DNA of 64,000 nucleotides from Lachnospiraceae bacterium (GCA_029006155.1 JAQXGF010000133.1:53802-117801), one strand, 5' to 3'; shown: positions 1 to 9,021, numbered from the stretch's first letter. Made by a program: numbers and translations. The notes: generated by a model not told the origin, from the letters alone.

Positions 1-249
1 CTCTTCTGCCTTCTCACCCTTTTCCGTGATCGTCACCTTCGGAGCCTCATAATCCGCCTTGAGCATCAGCAGTACTTCCTTGCATGTCTTCCCGGAGACA
101 TCATAGCCATTGATCTTTGTATCCTCGAAAAAAAGGCCGCTGTTCACTTTATCATAGAGATAATAAGCGAATGCGCCAAGCGCGACAGCAACCAGTACGA
201 CAATTACAAGGATCGTAATTTTTACACCGTTTCTTTTTTTCTTTCTCAC
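1..249 (-). CDS. Membrane-anchored wall protein, N-terminal fragment (probable L,D-transpeptidase/VanW type)
   Basis: This is the first 83 codons of a gene that runs off the left edge. I chose a GTG start because no ATG or TTG occurs between it and the upstream in-frame stop, and a purine-rich AAGGG-type site lies just before it. The product has a basic start (VRKKKRNGVK), one membrane segment (about residues 10-28) and then an extracellular part with INGYDVSGKT. That motif is typical of the peptidoglycan-binding-like domain found before YkuD L,D-transpeptidase or VanW domains in Clostridia. The catalytic part is outside the window, so the enzyme class is an inference. Confidence 0.5.
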   Translation of the reverse strand, partial: MRKKKRNGVKITILVIVVLVAVALGAFAYYLYDKVNSGLFFEDTKINGYDVSGKTCKEVLLMLKADYEAPKVTITEKGEKAEE

Positions 250-402
250 CTTATGTCCCTTACCCTTCCAACGTGGGCCGACGCCTGCGCTCCCCTTGTG
301 CGCGCGTCTTATCCTGCGTTAATCTATTTTCTGGAATTATTATTCACTACAATATATTGCACTATTCTCATTTAATAGTCAAGTAATGGAATCTTAAAAC
401 TT

Positions 403-439
403 TCCAAAAAAATACCATCTGCATATGCAGACGGTATTT
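403..439 (-). terminator. Rho-independent terminator after phoR
   Basis: Near-perfect hairpin (AAATACC/GGTATTT outer arms, TCTGCAT/ATGCAGA inner arms) just after the phoR stop. It is followed on the minus strand by seven T. Confidence 0.85.
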
Positions 440-442
440 CGG

Positions 443-1756
443 TTAAAATAGTACACTCACTTCCGTCCCGACCCCGACCTGGCTCTTCAGATCGAGCTTG
501 GCGTGGTGCTGGGCTACGATGTGCTTTACGATCGCGAGGCCGAGGCCGGTGCCTCCGGTCTGCTTGGAACGGCTCTTATCTACCCGGTAGAAGCGCTCAA
601 AGACGCGTTCCTGGCTCTCCTCCGGGATGCCGATACCGGTATCCTTGACGGTCAGCAGCACATGATCCCCGTGCATCCCGACACTCACACGGACACTTCC
701 GCCCGGCTTGTTGTAGCGGATCGCATTGTCGCACAGATTGTAGAGCAGCTCTTCAAGCATATCTTTATTTCCATTTACGGTACAGTCCGTTCCCTGACAT
801 GAGATCTCAAGGCCGTGGTTGGCTGCGTTCAGCTTTAAGGACTGCACACAGCCATTCGCCAGCTCGTACAGGTTCAGCGGCGCAAATGACACCTCCATAT
901 TGTCGGCATCCAGCTCTGAAAGGCGGATGATGTCGTTGATCAGCGTCAGCAGACGTTTCGCATTGCGATGAATCTCCGATGCAAAACGCTGTACCTCATT
1001 TTCCCCGGCCAGACCGGTCTCGATCAGCTCCGCATACCCGGAAATAGAAGTCAGCGGTGTCTTCAGCTCATGGGAAACGTTGGCCGTAAACTCCTGCCGC
1101 ATTTTCGCACCCTTTAAAATATCTTCGTGCTGTTTCTGAATCGTTGTGATAAACGGCACCAGCTCGATATATGTGTCTGTGCCGTCGATGTTGTCGATGT
1201 CACCGGCCAGCTTCTCGATCGGGTGAATAATGCTGTTCGTCAGATAGCGGGACAGCATCATGCAGACAACAAACATCAGAATCCCGACACCGATGATTCC
1301 GTAGAGCGTCTTCTGGAACACGCTCCAGATATTGTTTGCCTCCTTGCTGATGCGAAGTACATCTCCGTCATCCAGTATCATCGCATAGTAGTACATATCC
1401 CGGTCGATGGTATCGGAATGGCGGATCGCATAGCCACTGCCGCTTTTCTCCGCCTCCTGCACCTCCGGACGGTCTGCATGATTGCCCAGCACTTCATCGC
1501 CTGTCTGGCTGTCATAGAGCACATCGCCTTTTGCGCTGATGACCGTCACCCGCACATCCGGATCGGTTCCGCGATAGTGTTCGCTCAGCTCCTCTCCAGA
1601 GGACGTCATCCCGCAGATCACTTCCGCATAGTTTTTCAGATCATTTAAAATCTGCTGTCGATACATATGATGGAAGACCGCAATCGCCATGCCAATGGTC
1701 GTCACCAGAGTGAGAAATACCGCCAGCAGCATATAGCGGTTGATTTTCTTTTTCAT
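443..1756 (-). CDS. phoR: Sensor histidine kinase, PhoR type
   Basis: Membrane-bound sensor kinase of 437 residues. It has transmembrane segments at about 9-30 and 151-169, with an extracytoplasmic sensor loop of about 120 residues between them. A short HAMP-like linker follows, then HisKA with SHELKTPLTSISGY (His229), then HATPase_c with N, G1 (DTGIGIP) and G2 (GTGLGLAIVK) boxes. The family autophosphorylates on the histidine and passes phosphate to the partner regulator. It lies 17 bp after the response-regulator gene and downstream of all the phosphate-uptake genes, which supports a phosphate-starvation role. The start has a GGGAGAA ribosome site. The exact signal is inferred from context. 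Confidence 0.85.
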   Translation of the reverse strand: MKKKINRYMLLAVFLTLVTTIGMAIAVFHHMYRQQILNDLKNYAEVICGMTSSGEELSEHYRGTDPDVRVTVISAKGDVLYDSQTGDEVLGNHADRPEVQEAEKSGSGYAIRHSDTIDRDMYYYAMILDDGDVLRISKEANNIWSVFQKTLYGIIGVGILMFVVCMMLSRYLTNSIIHPIEKLAGDIDNIDGTDTYIELVPFITTIQKQHEDILKGAKMRQEFTANVSHELKTPLTSISGYAELIETGLAGENEVQRFASEIHRNAKRLLTLINDIIRLSELDADNMEVSFAPLNLYELANGCVQSLKLNAANHGLEISCQGTDCTVNGNKDMLEELLYNLCDNAIRYNKPGGSVRVSVGMHGDHVLLTVKDTGIGIPEESQERVFERFYRVDKSRSKQTGGTGLGLAIVKHIVAQHHAKLDLKSQVGVGTEVSVLF

Positions 1757-1773
1757 CGCAGTTCTCCCTGTGT

Positions 1774-2457
1774 TTAATTATTCTCTCCCGTCAGCATATA
1801 CCCCACATTTCTGACTGTCCGGATCATCGTCCCGGCGCTGCCGAGCTTCTGCCGCAGCGTCTTGATATGCATATCCAGTGTCCGGGATTCCCCTTCAAAA
1901 TCGGTACCCCACACACGGTCGAGAATCATGTCACGGGATGCCACGATGCCCGCATTCAAAAGCAGGAGCTTTAAGAGCTCATACTCCTTATAGGTCAGCT
2001 CACACGGCTCATCATTTACAAAGACCGCACGCTTCTCATCGTCCATAAAGATCGGCCCAAGGCGGATCATCCGTTCCTCTTCCATACCGCGGCTTCTGCG
2101 CATCAGCGCCTTGACTCTTGAGATCAGCTCCATCACACCGAACGGCTTTGTAATATAATCATCCGCTCCGATATCCAGCCCTTTGACCTTGTCCAGCTCC
2201 GTCGTCTTTGCCGTCGCCATAATGATCGGAAGCTTTCGCGTATCTGCCGCATGGCGCAGCTTTTTTACAATGCTCAGTCCATCCTCATCCGGAAGCATGA
2301 TATCCAGCAATACCAGTGCCGGCACCTTCTCCTTCAGCCTTGCGTAAAAATCGGAGGCACATTCAAAGCCCTGTACCTCATAGCCCGCATTTTTCAGCGC
2401 AAACATCTCGATCTCCCGGATGTTCTCATCGTCTTCTACTATGTAAATCATTGCCAT
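1774..2457 (-). CDS. phoP: Response regulator, PhoP/PhoB type (OmpR family)
   Basis: DNA-binding response regulator of about 227 residues. The receiver domain has the acidic pair ED(D)8-10, phospho-acceptor Asp52 (LLDIMLPD) and the ITKPFG lysine motif. The C-terminal OmpR winged helix has ELTYKEYELLKLLLLN and the wing RTVRNVGYML. I chose the ATG at 2457 because GGAG sits 8 bp upstream; a GTG three codons earlier overlaps that site. It is co-transcribed with phoR. It probably binds the TGTAAAA repeats upstream of pstS and the Na/Pi symporter gene, which is an inference from position. Confidence 0.85.
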   Translation of the reverse strand: MAMIYIVEDDENIREIEMFALKNAGYEVQGFECASDFYARLKEKVPALVLLDIMLPDEDGLSIVKKLRHAADTRKLPIIMATAKTTELDKVKGLDIGADDYITKPFGVMELISRVKALMRRSRGMEEERMIRLGPIFMDDEKRAVFVNDEPCELTYKEYELLKLLLLNAGIVASRDMILDRVWGTDFEGESRTLDMHIKTLRQKLGSAGTMIRTVRNVGYMLTGENN

Positions 2458-2556
2458 ATCATTCACTCCGTTTCCCTGGCCGCCATCTGCGGCCTGCTGT
2501 CTCTATCCTACTGCATTTCCCATTCTTCCGCAAGCGTCTGATGTATTTCAACGGAT

Positions 2557-2607
2557 AACAAGTCCCACCGGCTTATCGCTTCACGCAAGGAACGCATGGG
2601 ACTTGTT
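2557..2607 (-). terminator. Terminator hairpin between Na/Pi symporter and phoP
   Basis: Perfect 11-bp arms (AACAAGTCCCA / TGGGACTTGTT) with a 29-nt loop, just beyond the symporter stop. The T-run is better on the plus strand than on the minus strand, so termination strength for the minus-strand gene is uncertain. Confidence 0.55.
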
Positions 2608-2620
2608 TTATCTGGTTCGA

Positions 2621-4444
2621 TCAGCCTGCAGTCATCCGTGCACGCATATTCACTTTCGGCGTACCCTTGATGCGCGCCGGCAGCGCATACTCTTTTTCAT
2701 ACTCCTCAAACTGCTCACGGAACTGCTTGTTATCTTCCTCCTTCAGAGAATTCAGATAAGAATGCCGCTCGTACTCATCGTTGTCCGCCTGTATCAGACA
2801 GACTGCAATGTTCGAACAGTGATCCGCGATTCGCTTATAGCTCGTCGTCAGGTCAGAAAGGATAAATCCGAGCTCGATCGTGCAGCGTCCCTCGCGCAGT
2901 CGGTCGATGTGGCGCTTCTTCATCTCATCGCCCAGATCGTCAATGACCTCCTCCAGAGGCTCGACCTTCCCTGCCAGCGCCAGGTCCTCGTCCTGCATCG
3001 CCTCCATCGCGATCTCCACGACTTTGCGCACCGCTGCGGAAAAGACTTCCAGCTCTTCTACTGCCGCTTCCGAAAACGACAGGTTCTTATCATAAATTTC
3101 CTTTGCCGCACTGGCAATGATCACCGCATGATCGGAGATACGCTCGATATCCCCGATGCTGTGCAGCAGTACCGAGAGCGTATGGCTGTCCTTCGTCTGC
3201 ATCTCATTCTTTGCCACCTGTACCAGGTATGTGCCGAGCCGGTCTTCGTACTGATCCACAATCGTCTCATTTTCATGCACCAGAGCGACCTTTGTCTCGT
3301 CATAATCGTGCAGCAGCGACATTGCCGTATCCAGTGCCTCGCGGGTCACTTCTGCCATATGTGCACAGGCGACACGGCACTGATCCATCGCAAGCGCCGG
3401 ATTCTCCAGGAAACGGTTATCCAGTGCCGATAATCCCTGCAGTGCGCCTGCCGTACGCTCCTCGCCCTTGCCATCGCGCACGGTAAGGATCGCCAGACGC
3501 TCCAGTACCCGGTGGAACGGAAGCCAGATCACAGTCGCAAAAATATTAAATGCGGTATGAATCACAGCGATTCCTGCTGCATTTGCAGAATCCTGCAGGA
3601 ACGAAAAATGTACAAACAGATTCGCTGTATAGAACAGAACCATAAATACAAGCGTACCGATCAGGTTGAAATACAGATGTACAAACGCCGTACGCTTTGC
3701 ATTTTTCTTCGCACCGATCGCGGAGATGAGCGCAGTCACGCACGTACCGATGTTCTGGCCCATGATGATCGGAAGCGCTGCACCGTAAGATACCGCTCCG
3801 GTCACACACAGTGCCTGCAGAATACCGACGGATGCCGATGAACTCTGGATGATCGCCGTCAGCAGCGCACCTGCCAGCATACCAAGGATCGGGTTTTTAA
3901 ACATCAGAAGAATGTTCGTAAATTCCGGTACATTTGCAAGTGGCTTCACCGCACCACTCATTGTCTCCATACCAAACATCAGCACAGCAAATCCGATCAT
4001 GATTGATCCGGCATCTTTCTTCTTATCTTTTTTGGAAAACAGCAGGAAGCAGATGCCGATGATCGCCAGAATCGGGGAAAACGAAGACGGCTTGAGCATC
4101 TTGATCCAGAAGCTGTCTCCTTCCAGTCCGGACAGACTCAGAATCCAGGATGTGATCGTCGTACCGATGTTCGCACCCATAATGATGCCGACCGCACGCT
4201 GCAGCGTCATAATGCCGGAGTTTACAAATCCGACTACCATGACCGTCGTCGCTGACGAGGACTGAATTACCGCCGTCACCGCCGCGCCGAGCAGTACTCC
4301 GCGGATCGTACTCGATGTCAGCTTTTCCAGAATCTTCTCCAGACGTCCTCCTGATGCCCTCGTAAGGCCATCTCCCATGACATTCATTCCGTACAGGAAC
4401 AATGCCAGTCCACCAAGCATGGTCAGAAAACTAAAAATATCCAT
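2621..4444 (-). CDS. Na+/phosphate symporter with C-terminal PhoU domain
   Basis: Integral membrane protein of 607 residues of the Na/Pi-cotransporter II family. It shows the two inverted family repeats, each with a QSSSA signature (about residues 61 and 200), among eight or more hydrophobic segments within the first 310 residues. The last 250 residues are hydrophilic and helical and resemble PhoU (VALVHENETIVDQYEDRL, ERISDHAVII, RIADHCSNIA). This layout is common in Clostridia and suggests a low-affinity phosphate uptake route under PhoU-like control. It has its own promoter with the same repeat pattern as pstS (4511-4565). Confidence 0.88.
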   Translation of the reverse strand: MDIFSFLTMLGGLALFLYGMNVMGDGLTRASGGRLEKILEKLTSSTIRGVLLGAAVTAVIQSSSATTVMVVGFVNSGIMTLQRAVGIIMGANIGTTITSWILSLSGLEGDSFWIKMLKPSSFSPILAIIGICFLLFSKKDKKKDAGSIMIGFAVLMFGMETMSGAVKPLANVPEFTNILLMFKNPILGMLAGALLTAIIQSSSASVGILQALCVTGAVSYGAALPIIMGQNIGTCVTALISAIGAKKNAKRTAFVHLYFNLIGTLVFMVLFYTANLFVHFSFLQDSANAAGIAVIHTAFNIFATVIWLPFHRVLERLAILTVRDGKGEERTAGALQGLSALDNRFLENPALAMDQCRVACAHMAEVTREALDTAMSLLHDYDETKVALVHENETIVDQYEDRLGTYLVQVAKNEMQTKDSHTLSVLLHSIGDIERISDHAVIIASAAKEIYDKNLSFSEAAVEELEVFSAAVRKVVEIAMEAMQDEDLALAGKVEPLEEVIDDLGDEMKKRHIDRLREGRCTIELGFILSDLTTSYKRIADHCSNIAVCLIQADNDEYERHSYLNSLKEEDNKQFREQFEEYEKEYALPARIKGTPKVNMRARMTAG

Positions 4445-4510
4445 ACACTTTCTCCTCTGCGCAGTTCCTTAGCTGCGCTTTACGTGTTTTTTACATTTGC
4501 TACGATTTGG

Positions 4511-4565
4511 ATTATACGAAACCCCTGTAAAATCGAAAGTAAGCTTATGTAAAATCTAAGTAAAA
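4511..4565 (-). promoter_or_regulatory. Pho-regulated promoter of the Na/Pi symporter
   Basis: On the minus strand a -10 TATAAT (4511-4516) is preceded, instead of by a clear -35, by direct repeats that read TGTAAAA, AGTAAGC, TGTAAAA and AGTAAAA on the plus strand at 4526, 4538, 4548 and 4559. They are spaced 10-12 bp. The first repeat is 9 bp from the -10, exactly as at pstS, so PhoP activation is likely. Confidence 0.7.
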
Positions 4566-4569
4566 TAAT

Positions 4570-4652
4570 ACAGAGAGACCCTCTGCAGTCCCATATCTGA
4601 CCCATCAGCCGGTATTCGACAGGTAACATATGCGTCTGGAAGATCTCTCTGT
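4570..4652 (-). terminator. Possible terminator after phoU
   Basis: Arms ACAGAGAGA (4570-4578) and TCTCTCTGT (4644-4652) with a long loop lie just beyond the phoU stop. The minus-strand tail ATTATTTTACTT is T-rich. The long loop makes this only a moderate call. Confidence 0.4.
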
Positions 4653-4677
4653 CTGAATTTTTTATTTATTTTTCCCT

Positions 4678-5361
4678 TTACTGCAGCACCGCAAACACAT
4701 CATTGACTTCTTTCCCGCTCCGGTGTTTTCCGGTCAGGGAAAATTCTACCCACTCTGCCACATTCGTCGCATGGTCGCCGAGCCGCTCATAATACTTTGC
4801 AATCATCAGAAGATCTAAGGTCTGGTCATTCGTGTAGATTCCTTCTGCCGAACACCGGCTGATCTCTTTGCGCACATCGACAAACAGTGCATCCAGTTCA
4901 TCATCCCGGTCGATCACTGCACGCGCCATGTCCAGATCTTTCTCCACATAGGACTCCACACTGTGATTAATCATGTCCATTGCGATCTCTGCCATCTTCG
5001 CAAGCTCGATCTCCTTTACCGGTACCTGGATGCTTCCGGTCTCCAGAATCTCTGCAATGTCCGTCGCATGGTCGCCGATCCGTTCCAGATCGGTAATCAT
5101 TTTGAGTGCAGAAGAAATCAGACGCAGATCCGACGCTACCGGCTGCTGCTGTAAGAACAGCTGAATGCAGTCCGCCTCGATCCGGCGCTCCTTCGCATCG
5201 ATCTCCCGTTCCAGCGCGTCGATCGATTTTACGAGCTGCTCCCGCTCCTGTTCCGATGCCAGCAGCCGATACGTCTTCTGAATCGCTTCTTCACAGAGCA
5301 TTCCCATCTCAAGCAGCTCTCTTTGCATCTGCTCCAGCTTTTTCTGATAATTTTCTCTCAT
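4678..5361 (-). CDS. phoU: Phosphate transport regulator PhoU
   Basis: Cytoplasmic all-helical protein of 227 residues with the two PhoU repeats. Each carries a metal-site motif: DLERIGDHATDIAE (about 91-104) and YERLGDHATNVAEWVE (about 190-205). PhoU links the PstSCAB transporter to the PhoR kinase and represses signalling when phosphate is plentiful. The start lies 2 bp after the pstB stop, so it is the last gene of the pst operon. Length is typical of the family. Confidence 0.93.
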   Translation of the reverse strand: MRENYQKKLEQMQRELLEMGMLCEEAIQKTYRLLASEQEREQLVKSIDALEREIDAKERRIEADCIQLFLQQQPVASDLRLISSALKMITDLERIGDHATDIAEILETGSIQVPVKEIELAKMAEIAMDMINHSVESYVEKDLDMARAVIDRDDELDALFVDVRKEISRCSAEGIYTNDQTLDLLMIAKYYERLGDHATNVAEWVEFSLTGKHRSGKEVNDVFAVLQ

Positions 5362-5363
5362 AA

Positions 5364-6113
5364 TCAGCCGAACCTCCCCGTAATATACTCCTCTGTTTTC
5401 TTATTCTTCGGCATCGAAAACAGCGCCATTGTATGATCGTACTCCACGACCTCGCCGAGCAGGAAAAATGCCGTCATATCCGAGATACGGGACGCCTGCT
5501 GCATGTTGTGAGTTACCATGACGATGGTATATTTCTTTTTCAGCTCCACGGCCAGATCCTCGATCCTAGCTGTCGAAATCGGATCCAGCGCCGAGGTCGG
5601 CTCATCCATCAGAAGCACCTCCGGCTGTACGGCCAGTGCACGGGCAATGCAGAGTCTCTGCTGCTGTCCGCCGGACATGCCGAGCGCGCTCTTTTTCAGA
5701 CGGTCTTTTACCTCATCCCAGATCGCCGCATCGCGCAATGCCTTCTCTACGATCTCGTCAAGCTTTGCCTTGCTGCGGATGCCATGTGTCCGCGGTCCGT
5801 AGGCGATATTGTCATAAATACTCATCGGGAACGGATTCGGCTTCTGGAACACCATGCCGACCCGTTTCCGGAGCACGTTGACATCCATATTTCCGTAAAT
5901 ATCTTCCCCGTCGAGCAGCAGCTCTCCGGTAATTTTACATCCCTCTACCAGATCATTCATCCGGTTTAAAGATTTGAGCAATGTGGACTTTCCGCAGCCA
6001 CTCGGCCCGATAAACGCCGTGATTTTATTCGCCGGAATTTCCAGATTGATATCCTTTAGCGCATGGAAATCTCCGTAATACAGATCCGTATGCTTTACAT
6101 CTATTTTTCCCAT
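5364..6113 (-). CDS. pstB: Phosphate ABC transporter ATP-binding protein PstB
   Basis: ABC ATPase of 249 residues, the usual PstB length. It has Walker [20 protein letters not shown], signature MSGGQQQRL, Walker [14 protein letters not shown] and the switch histidine in VMVTHNM. The [16 protein letters not shown] block and the [14 protein letters not shown] segment are diagnostic for PstB among ABC proteins. It powers PstCA-mediated phosphate import. It sits 24 bp after pstA with a GAGAGGA ribosome site. Confidence 0.95.
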   Translation of the reverse strand: MGKIDVKHTDLYYGDFHALKDINLEIPANKITAFIGPSGCGKSTLLKSLNRMNDLVEGCKITGELLLDGEDIYGNMDVNVLRKRVGMVFQKPNPFPMSIYDNIAYGPRTHGIRSKAKLDEIVEKALRDAAIWDEVKDRLKKSALGMSGGQQQRLCIARALAVQPEVLLMDEPTSALDPISTARIEDLAVELKKKYTIVMVTHNMQQASRISDMTAFFLLGEVVEYDHTMALFSMPKNKKTEEYITGRFG

Positions 6114-6137
6114 TCTTATCCTCTCTTCTTTCCGCCT

Positions 6138-7055
6138 TTACGCGTTGCGTCCTTTGGTCAGCTGCTTTGCAAGCAAATTGGAAAGACCGTTTAATGCCAG
6201 TACAAATACAAGCAGTACCACTGCCGTCGCATATGCCTGATCCATATACAGACCCTCACTCGAAAGCACATACATATGAACCGCCAGTGTCCGTCCGGAT
6301 CCCATCAGATTCGGAATCTTCGCCACGGAGCCTGCCGTATACAGAAGTGCTGCCGTCTCACCGACAATTCTTCCGGTCGCCAGAATGACTCCGGATAAAA
6401 TGCCCGGGACTGCGGTCGGCAATACCACACGAAAAATCGTGCGCAGCTTTCCGGCTCCGAGTCCAAAGGATGCCTCCCGGTATGCATCCGGTACCGAGAG
6501 CAACGCCTCCTCCGAGGTACGGATGATCAGCGGCAGGATCATGATGACAAGCGTCAATGCGCCAGCCAGCAGGCAATAGCCCCATTTCAGCGCCGTACAG
6601 AAGAACAGCAGTCCGAACAGGCCATATATAATAGAAGGAAGTCCGGAGAGTGTCTCCGCGGTAATCCGGATCAGCTTTACGATCTTGCTTCCTTTTTTTG
6701 CATATTCTACCAGATAGATTGCAGTAAATACGCCAAACGGAATCGCAATCAGCAACGAGAGTACTGTGATAATCAGCGTATTAATCAGCGCCGGCATCAG
6801 GGAAGCATTTTCTGAATTATAGGTCAGCGAAAACAGCTCCGGTGAGAGATGCCCGATTCCACGTACGAGGATGAACCCGACCAGAAACAGCATGACAAGC
6901 ATCATCGCGATCCCGGACAGCCAGACAAGCAGCTCTGCCAGTGCAGAAAGCGGATGTCCCTTCCATTTCTGTATCCAGCGCGAGAATCCAGAGCTCTTTT
7001 CTTTTTTCTGCGGAGCCGCAAGTACCCCTGCTCCATCATTTTGTATATTTGCCAT
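6138..7055 (-). CDS. pstA: Phosphate ABC transporter permease PstA
   Basis: Permease of 305 residues. It has a hydrophilic N-terminal tail of about 40 residues and then six membrane segments. The binding-protein-dependent transport EAA-loop appears as SVPDAYREASFGLGAGKLRTIF, typical of PstA. With PstC it forms the channel of the high-affinity phosphate importer. It starts 23 bp after the pstC stop with an AGAAAGG ribosome site. Confidence 0.93.
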   Translation of the reverse strand: MANIQNDGAGVLAAPQKKEKSSGFSRWIQKWKGHPLSALAELLVWLSGIAMMLVMLFLVGFILVRGIGHLSPELFSLTYNSENASLMPALINTLIITVLSLLIAIPFGVFTAIYLVEYAKKGSKIVKLIRITAETLSGLPSIIYGLFGLLFFCTALKWGYCLLAGALTLVIMILPLIIRTSEEALLSVPDAYREASFGLGAGKLRTIFRVVLPTAVPGILSGVILATGRIVGETAALLYTAGSVAKIPNLMGSGRTLAVHMYVLSSEGLYMDQAYATAVVLLVFVLALNGLSNLLAKQLTKGRNA

Positions 7056-7078
7056 TGTTTACCAAACCTTTCTGTCGC

Positions 7079-7936
7079 CTACTCTGCAATTGCCTTGTTC
7101 TTCAGTGCAGACACAAGCAGATTGATCAGCAGGATAAATACAAAGAGCACCACTCCGGTCGCAATCAGCGCTTCCCGGTGCAGATCCGTCGCATAGCCCA
7201 TCTCGATGACGATATTTGCAGTCATCGTCCGCAGTCCCTTGAACAGTCCCTGCGGCATCCAGGTCTGATTACCTGCCACCATGATCACTGCCATCGTCTC
7301 TCCGATCGAACGGCCAATGCCGAGCACGATTCCTGCCATAATTCCGGATTTTGCTGCCGGGAATACGGTAAAGAATACGCTCCGCTCATGCGTCGCGCCA
7401 AGTGCCAGCGCACCTTCGTAGTAGCTCGTCGGCACACTGCGCAGTGCCGATTCCGCCACGCCGGTAACGGTCGGGAGAATCATAATGCCGAGCAATATCG
7501 ATGCGGTCAGCATCGTGCTGCCATCGTGTCCGGTCAGTTCATTCATCAGCGGTACGATCACGACCAGTCCGAAAAATCCGTAGACAACCGACGGCACACC
7601 CGCCATCAGATTGACCGTCGTCTTGAAGATCGGATACAGCTTTTTCGGGCAGTAGAAGGCGAGAAATACCGCCAGTAAAAGTGCAGTCGGCACGCCCACC
7701 ACGATCGATCCGGCTGTCACATAAATGCTGCCGAGGATGAACGGGAGAATGCCATACAGGTTATTGGATGGCTTCCACTTCTGTCCAAACAGAAATTTTG
7801 TAATACCGATCTCTCCGATTGCCGGAATACCATTCCGGAACAAAAAGAGACAGATCAGAGCGACTGCCAGCACCGACGCACACGCTGCGATAAAAAACAG
7901 GACGTGCATCAGTTTTTCCACAATTCTTTGTCTCAT
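7079..7936 (-). CDS. pstC: Phosphate ABC transporter permease PstC
   Basis: Permease of 285 residues with six predicted membrane segments. The family block SVPTSYYEGALALGATHERS forms the EAA loop, and the N-terminal RNGIPAIGEIGITKFLFGQKW stretch is typical of PstC. It forms the phosphate channel with PstA. It is separated from pstS by 82 bp that carry a hairpin with a T-run (7963-7991), which would lower expression relative to pstS. Confidence 0.93.
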   Translation of the reverse strand: MRQRIVEKLMHVLFFIAACASVLAVALICLFLFRNGIPAIGEIGITKFLFGQKWKPSNNLYGILPFILGSIYVTAGSIVVGVPTALLLAVFLAFYCPKKLYPIFKTTVNLMAGVPSVVYGFFGLVVIVPLMNELTGHDGSTMLTASILLGIMILPTVTGVAESALRSVPTSYYEGALALGATHERSVFFTVFPAAKSGIMAGIVLGIGRSIGETMAVIMVAGNQTWMPQGLFKGLRTMTANIVIEMGYATDLHREALIATGVVLFVFILLINLLVSALKNKAIAE

Positions 7937-7962
7937 AAATATCGGTTCCTCTCAGGTCCGTA

Positions 7963-7991
7963 GAAAAATGTCCCGCGCAACCGCAGGACAT
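7963..7991 (-). terminator. Intra-operon hairpin between pstS and pstC (partial terminator)
   Basis: Arms ATGTCCCGCG and CGCAGGACAT around a 4-nt loop, followed on the minus strand by five T. It fits a leaky terminator or 3'-end stabiliser giving more binding protein than permease. Confidence 0.6.
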
Positions 7992-8018
7992 CTTTTCACA
8001 ACTTTGTCATTGACTGAA

Positions 8019-8873
8019 TTATTTCAGCTCTTCCCAGGTAGTAATGTTTCCAGTGTAGATATCCTTTACCTGCTCGCTTGTGAGCTCATCGATACCTGCA
8101 TCGTTGTTTACGATAACTGCGATACCATCTTTTGCGATAACGGTAGCGGTCAGTCCTGCTTCTGTCTCACTGTCTTTCAGATCACGGGATGCCATTCCGA
8201 TGTCGCACAGACCATCGATTGCAGACTGCATACCAGTCGTAGAATCGCTCTGCTGTACCTCAATGTCTACCTTATCATTGACTGCCTTATAAGCCTCTGC
8301 CAGCTTCTCCATAACCGGTGTAACGGAAGAGGAACCAGCTACAACGACCTTGCCCTCTACATCGGTTCCCTGATACTCTGCCTCATCACCAACGGAAATG
8401 TAACCGTTGTCTGTGATGACCTGCTGGCCTTCCTTGCTCATAATGAAGGAAATGAAATCTGCTGCTGCATCGCTTACTTCTGCGGTCGTCGCGATATTGA
8501 ACGGACGAACGACCTTGTAGCTGCCATTCTCAATGTTCTCAGCCGTTGCCTCTGCTCCGTCGATCTTGACTGCCTTTACCGTATCATTCAGAGATCCGAG
8601 GGAGATATATCCGATCGCATTGACATCCTTCTCTACGGTTCCAAGCATAACGGAGGTGCTGTTCGTGATCTTTGCTGCTTCTGTCGTGTTATCTACTTTA
8701 TTTCCGTCAGCATCTTTTTCCTCAACACCGAACAGCTCAATGAATGCTCCTCTTGTACCGGATCCATCCTCTCTGGATACAACTGTGATATCGCCCTCAG
8801 CTGCTGCCATTGCGGTCATTCCGATGCTTGCTGTCATAAGTGCTGCCATTGCTACTGCTACTGATTTCTTCAT
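8019..8873 (-). CDS. pstS: Phosphate-binding protein PstS, circularly permuted and without lipobox
   Basis: Secreted phosphate-binding protein of 284 residues. It has a signal peptide of about 24 residues ending AMA and no cysteine for lipid attachment. The order of its halves is unusual. The VVSREDGSGTRGAF block, which normally follows the N-terminal half, is at residues 31-44. The GKVVVAGSSSVTPVMEKL block, normally near the N-terminus, is at 174-191. The protein ends at NITTWEELK, which in ordinary PstS joins directly to the ITVVSRE region. All phosphate-contact blocks are still present, so the fold could be intact. The gene heads the pst operon behind a Pho-type promoter and has a strong AGGAG site. 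Confidence 0.88.
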   Translation of the reverse strand: MKKSVAVAMAALMTASIGMTAMAAAEGDITVVSREDGSGTRGAFIELFGVEEKDADGNKVDNTTEAAKITNSTSVMLGTVEKDVNAIGYISLGSLNDTVKAVKIDGAEATAENIENGSYKVVRPFNIATTAEVSDAAADFISFIMSKEGQQVITDNGYISVGDEAEYQGTDVEGKVVVAGSSSVTPVMEKLAEAYKAVNDKVDIEVQQSDSTTGMQSAIDGLCDIGMASRDLKDSETEAGLTATVIAKDGIAVIVNNDAGIDELTSEQVKDIYTGNITTWEELK

Positions 8874-8955
8874 AATGTTCTCCTTTTCCTGCGCTATCTT
8901 CTTCCATTCTTTTTTGCGCGTTTCCCTGTAACCATTTCTCTTTGTTACAGGTGCT

Positions 8956-9021
8956 ATTGTAGTGGAACAATGTAAAATGTAAAACGGGGCGTATGTAAAA
9001 TGGGAGTAAATTCACCGTAAA
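8956..9021 (-). promoter_or_regulatory. pstS: Pho-regulated promoter of pstS
   Basis: On the minus strand the -10 is TACAAT (8956-8961). Upstream lie TGTAAAA copies (plus-strand reading) at 8971, 8979 and 8994, then AGTAAAT at 9004 and CGTAAAT at 9015. There is no -35 consensus. The nearest repeat is 9 bp from the -10, the same geometry as at 4511-4565. Confidence 0.7.
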
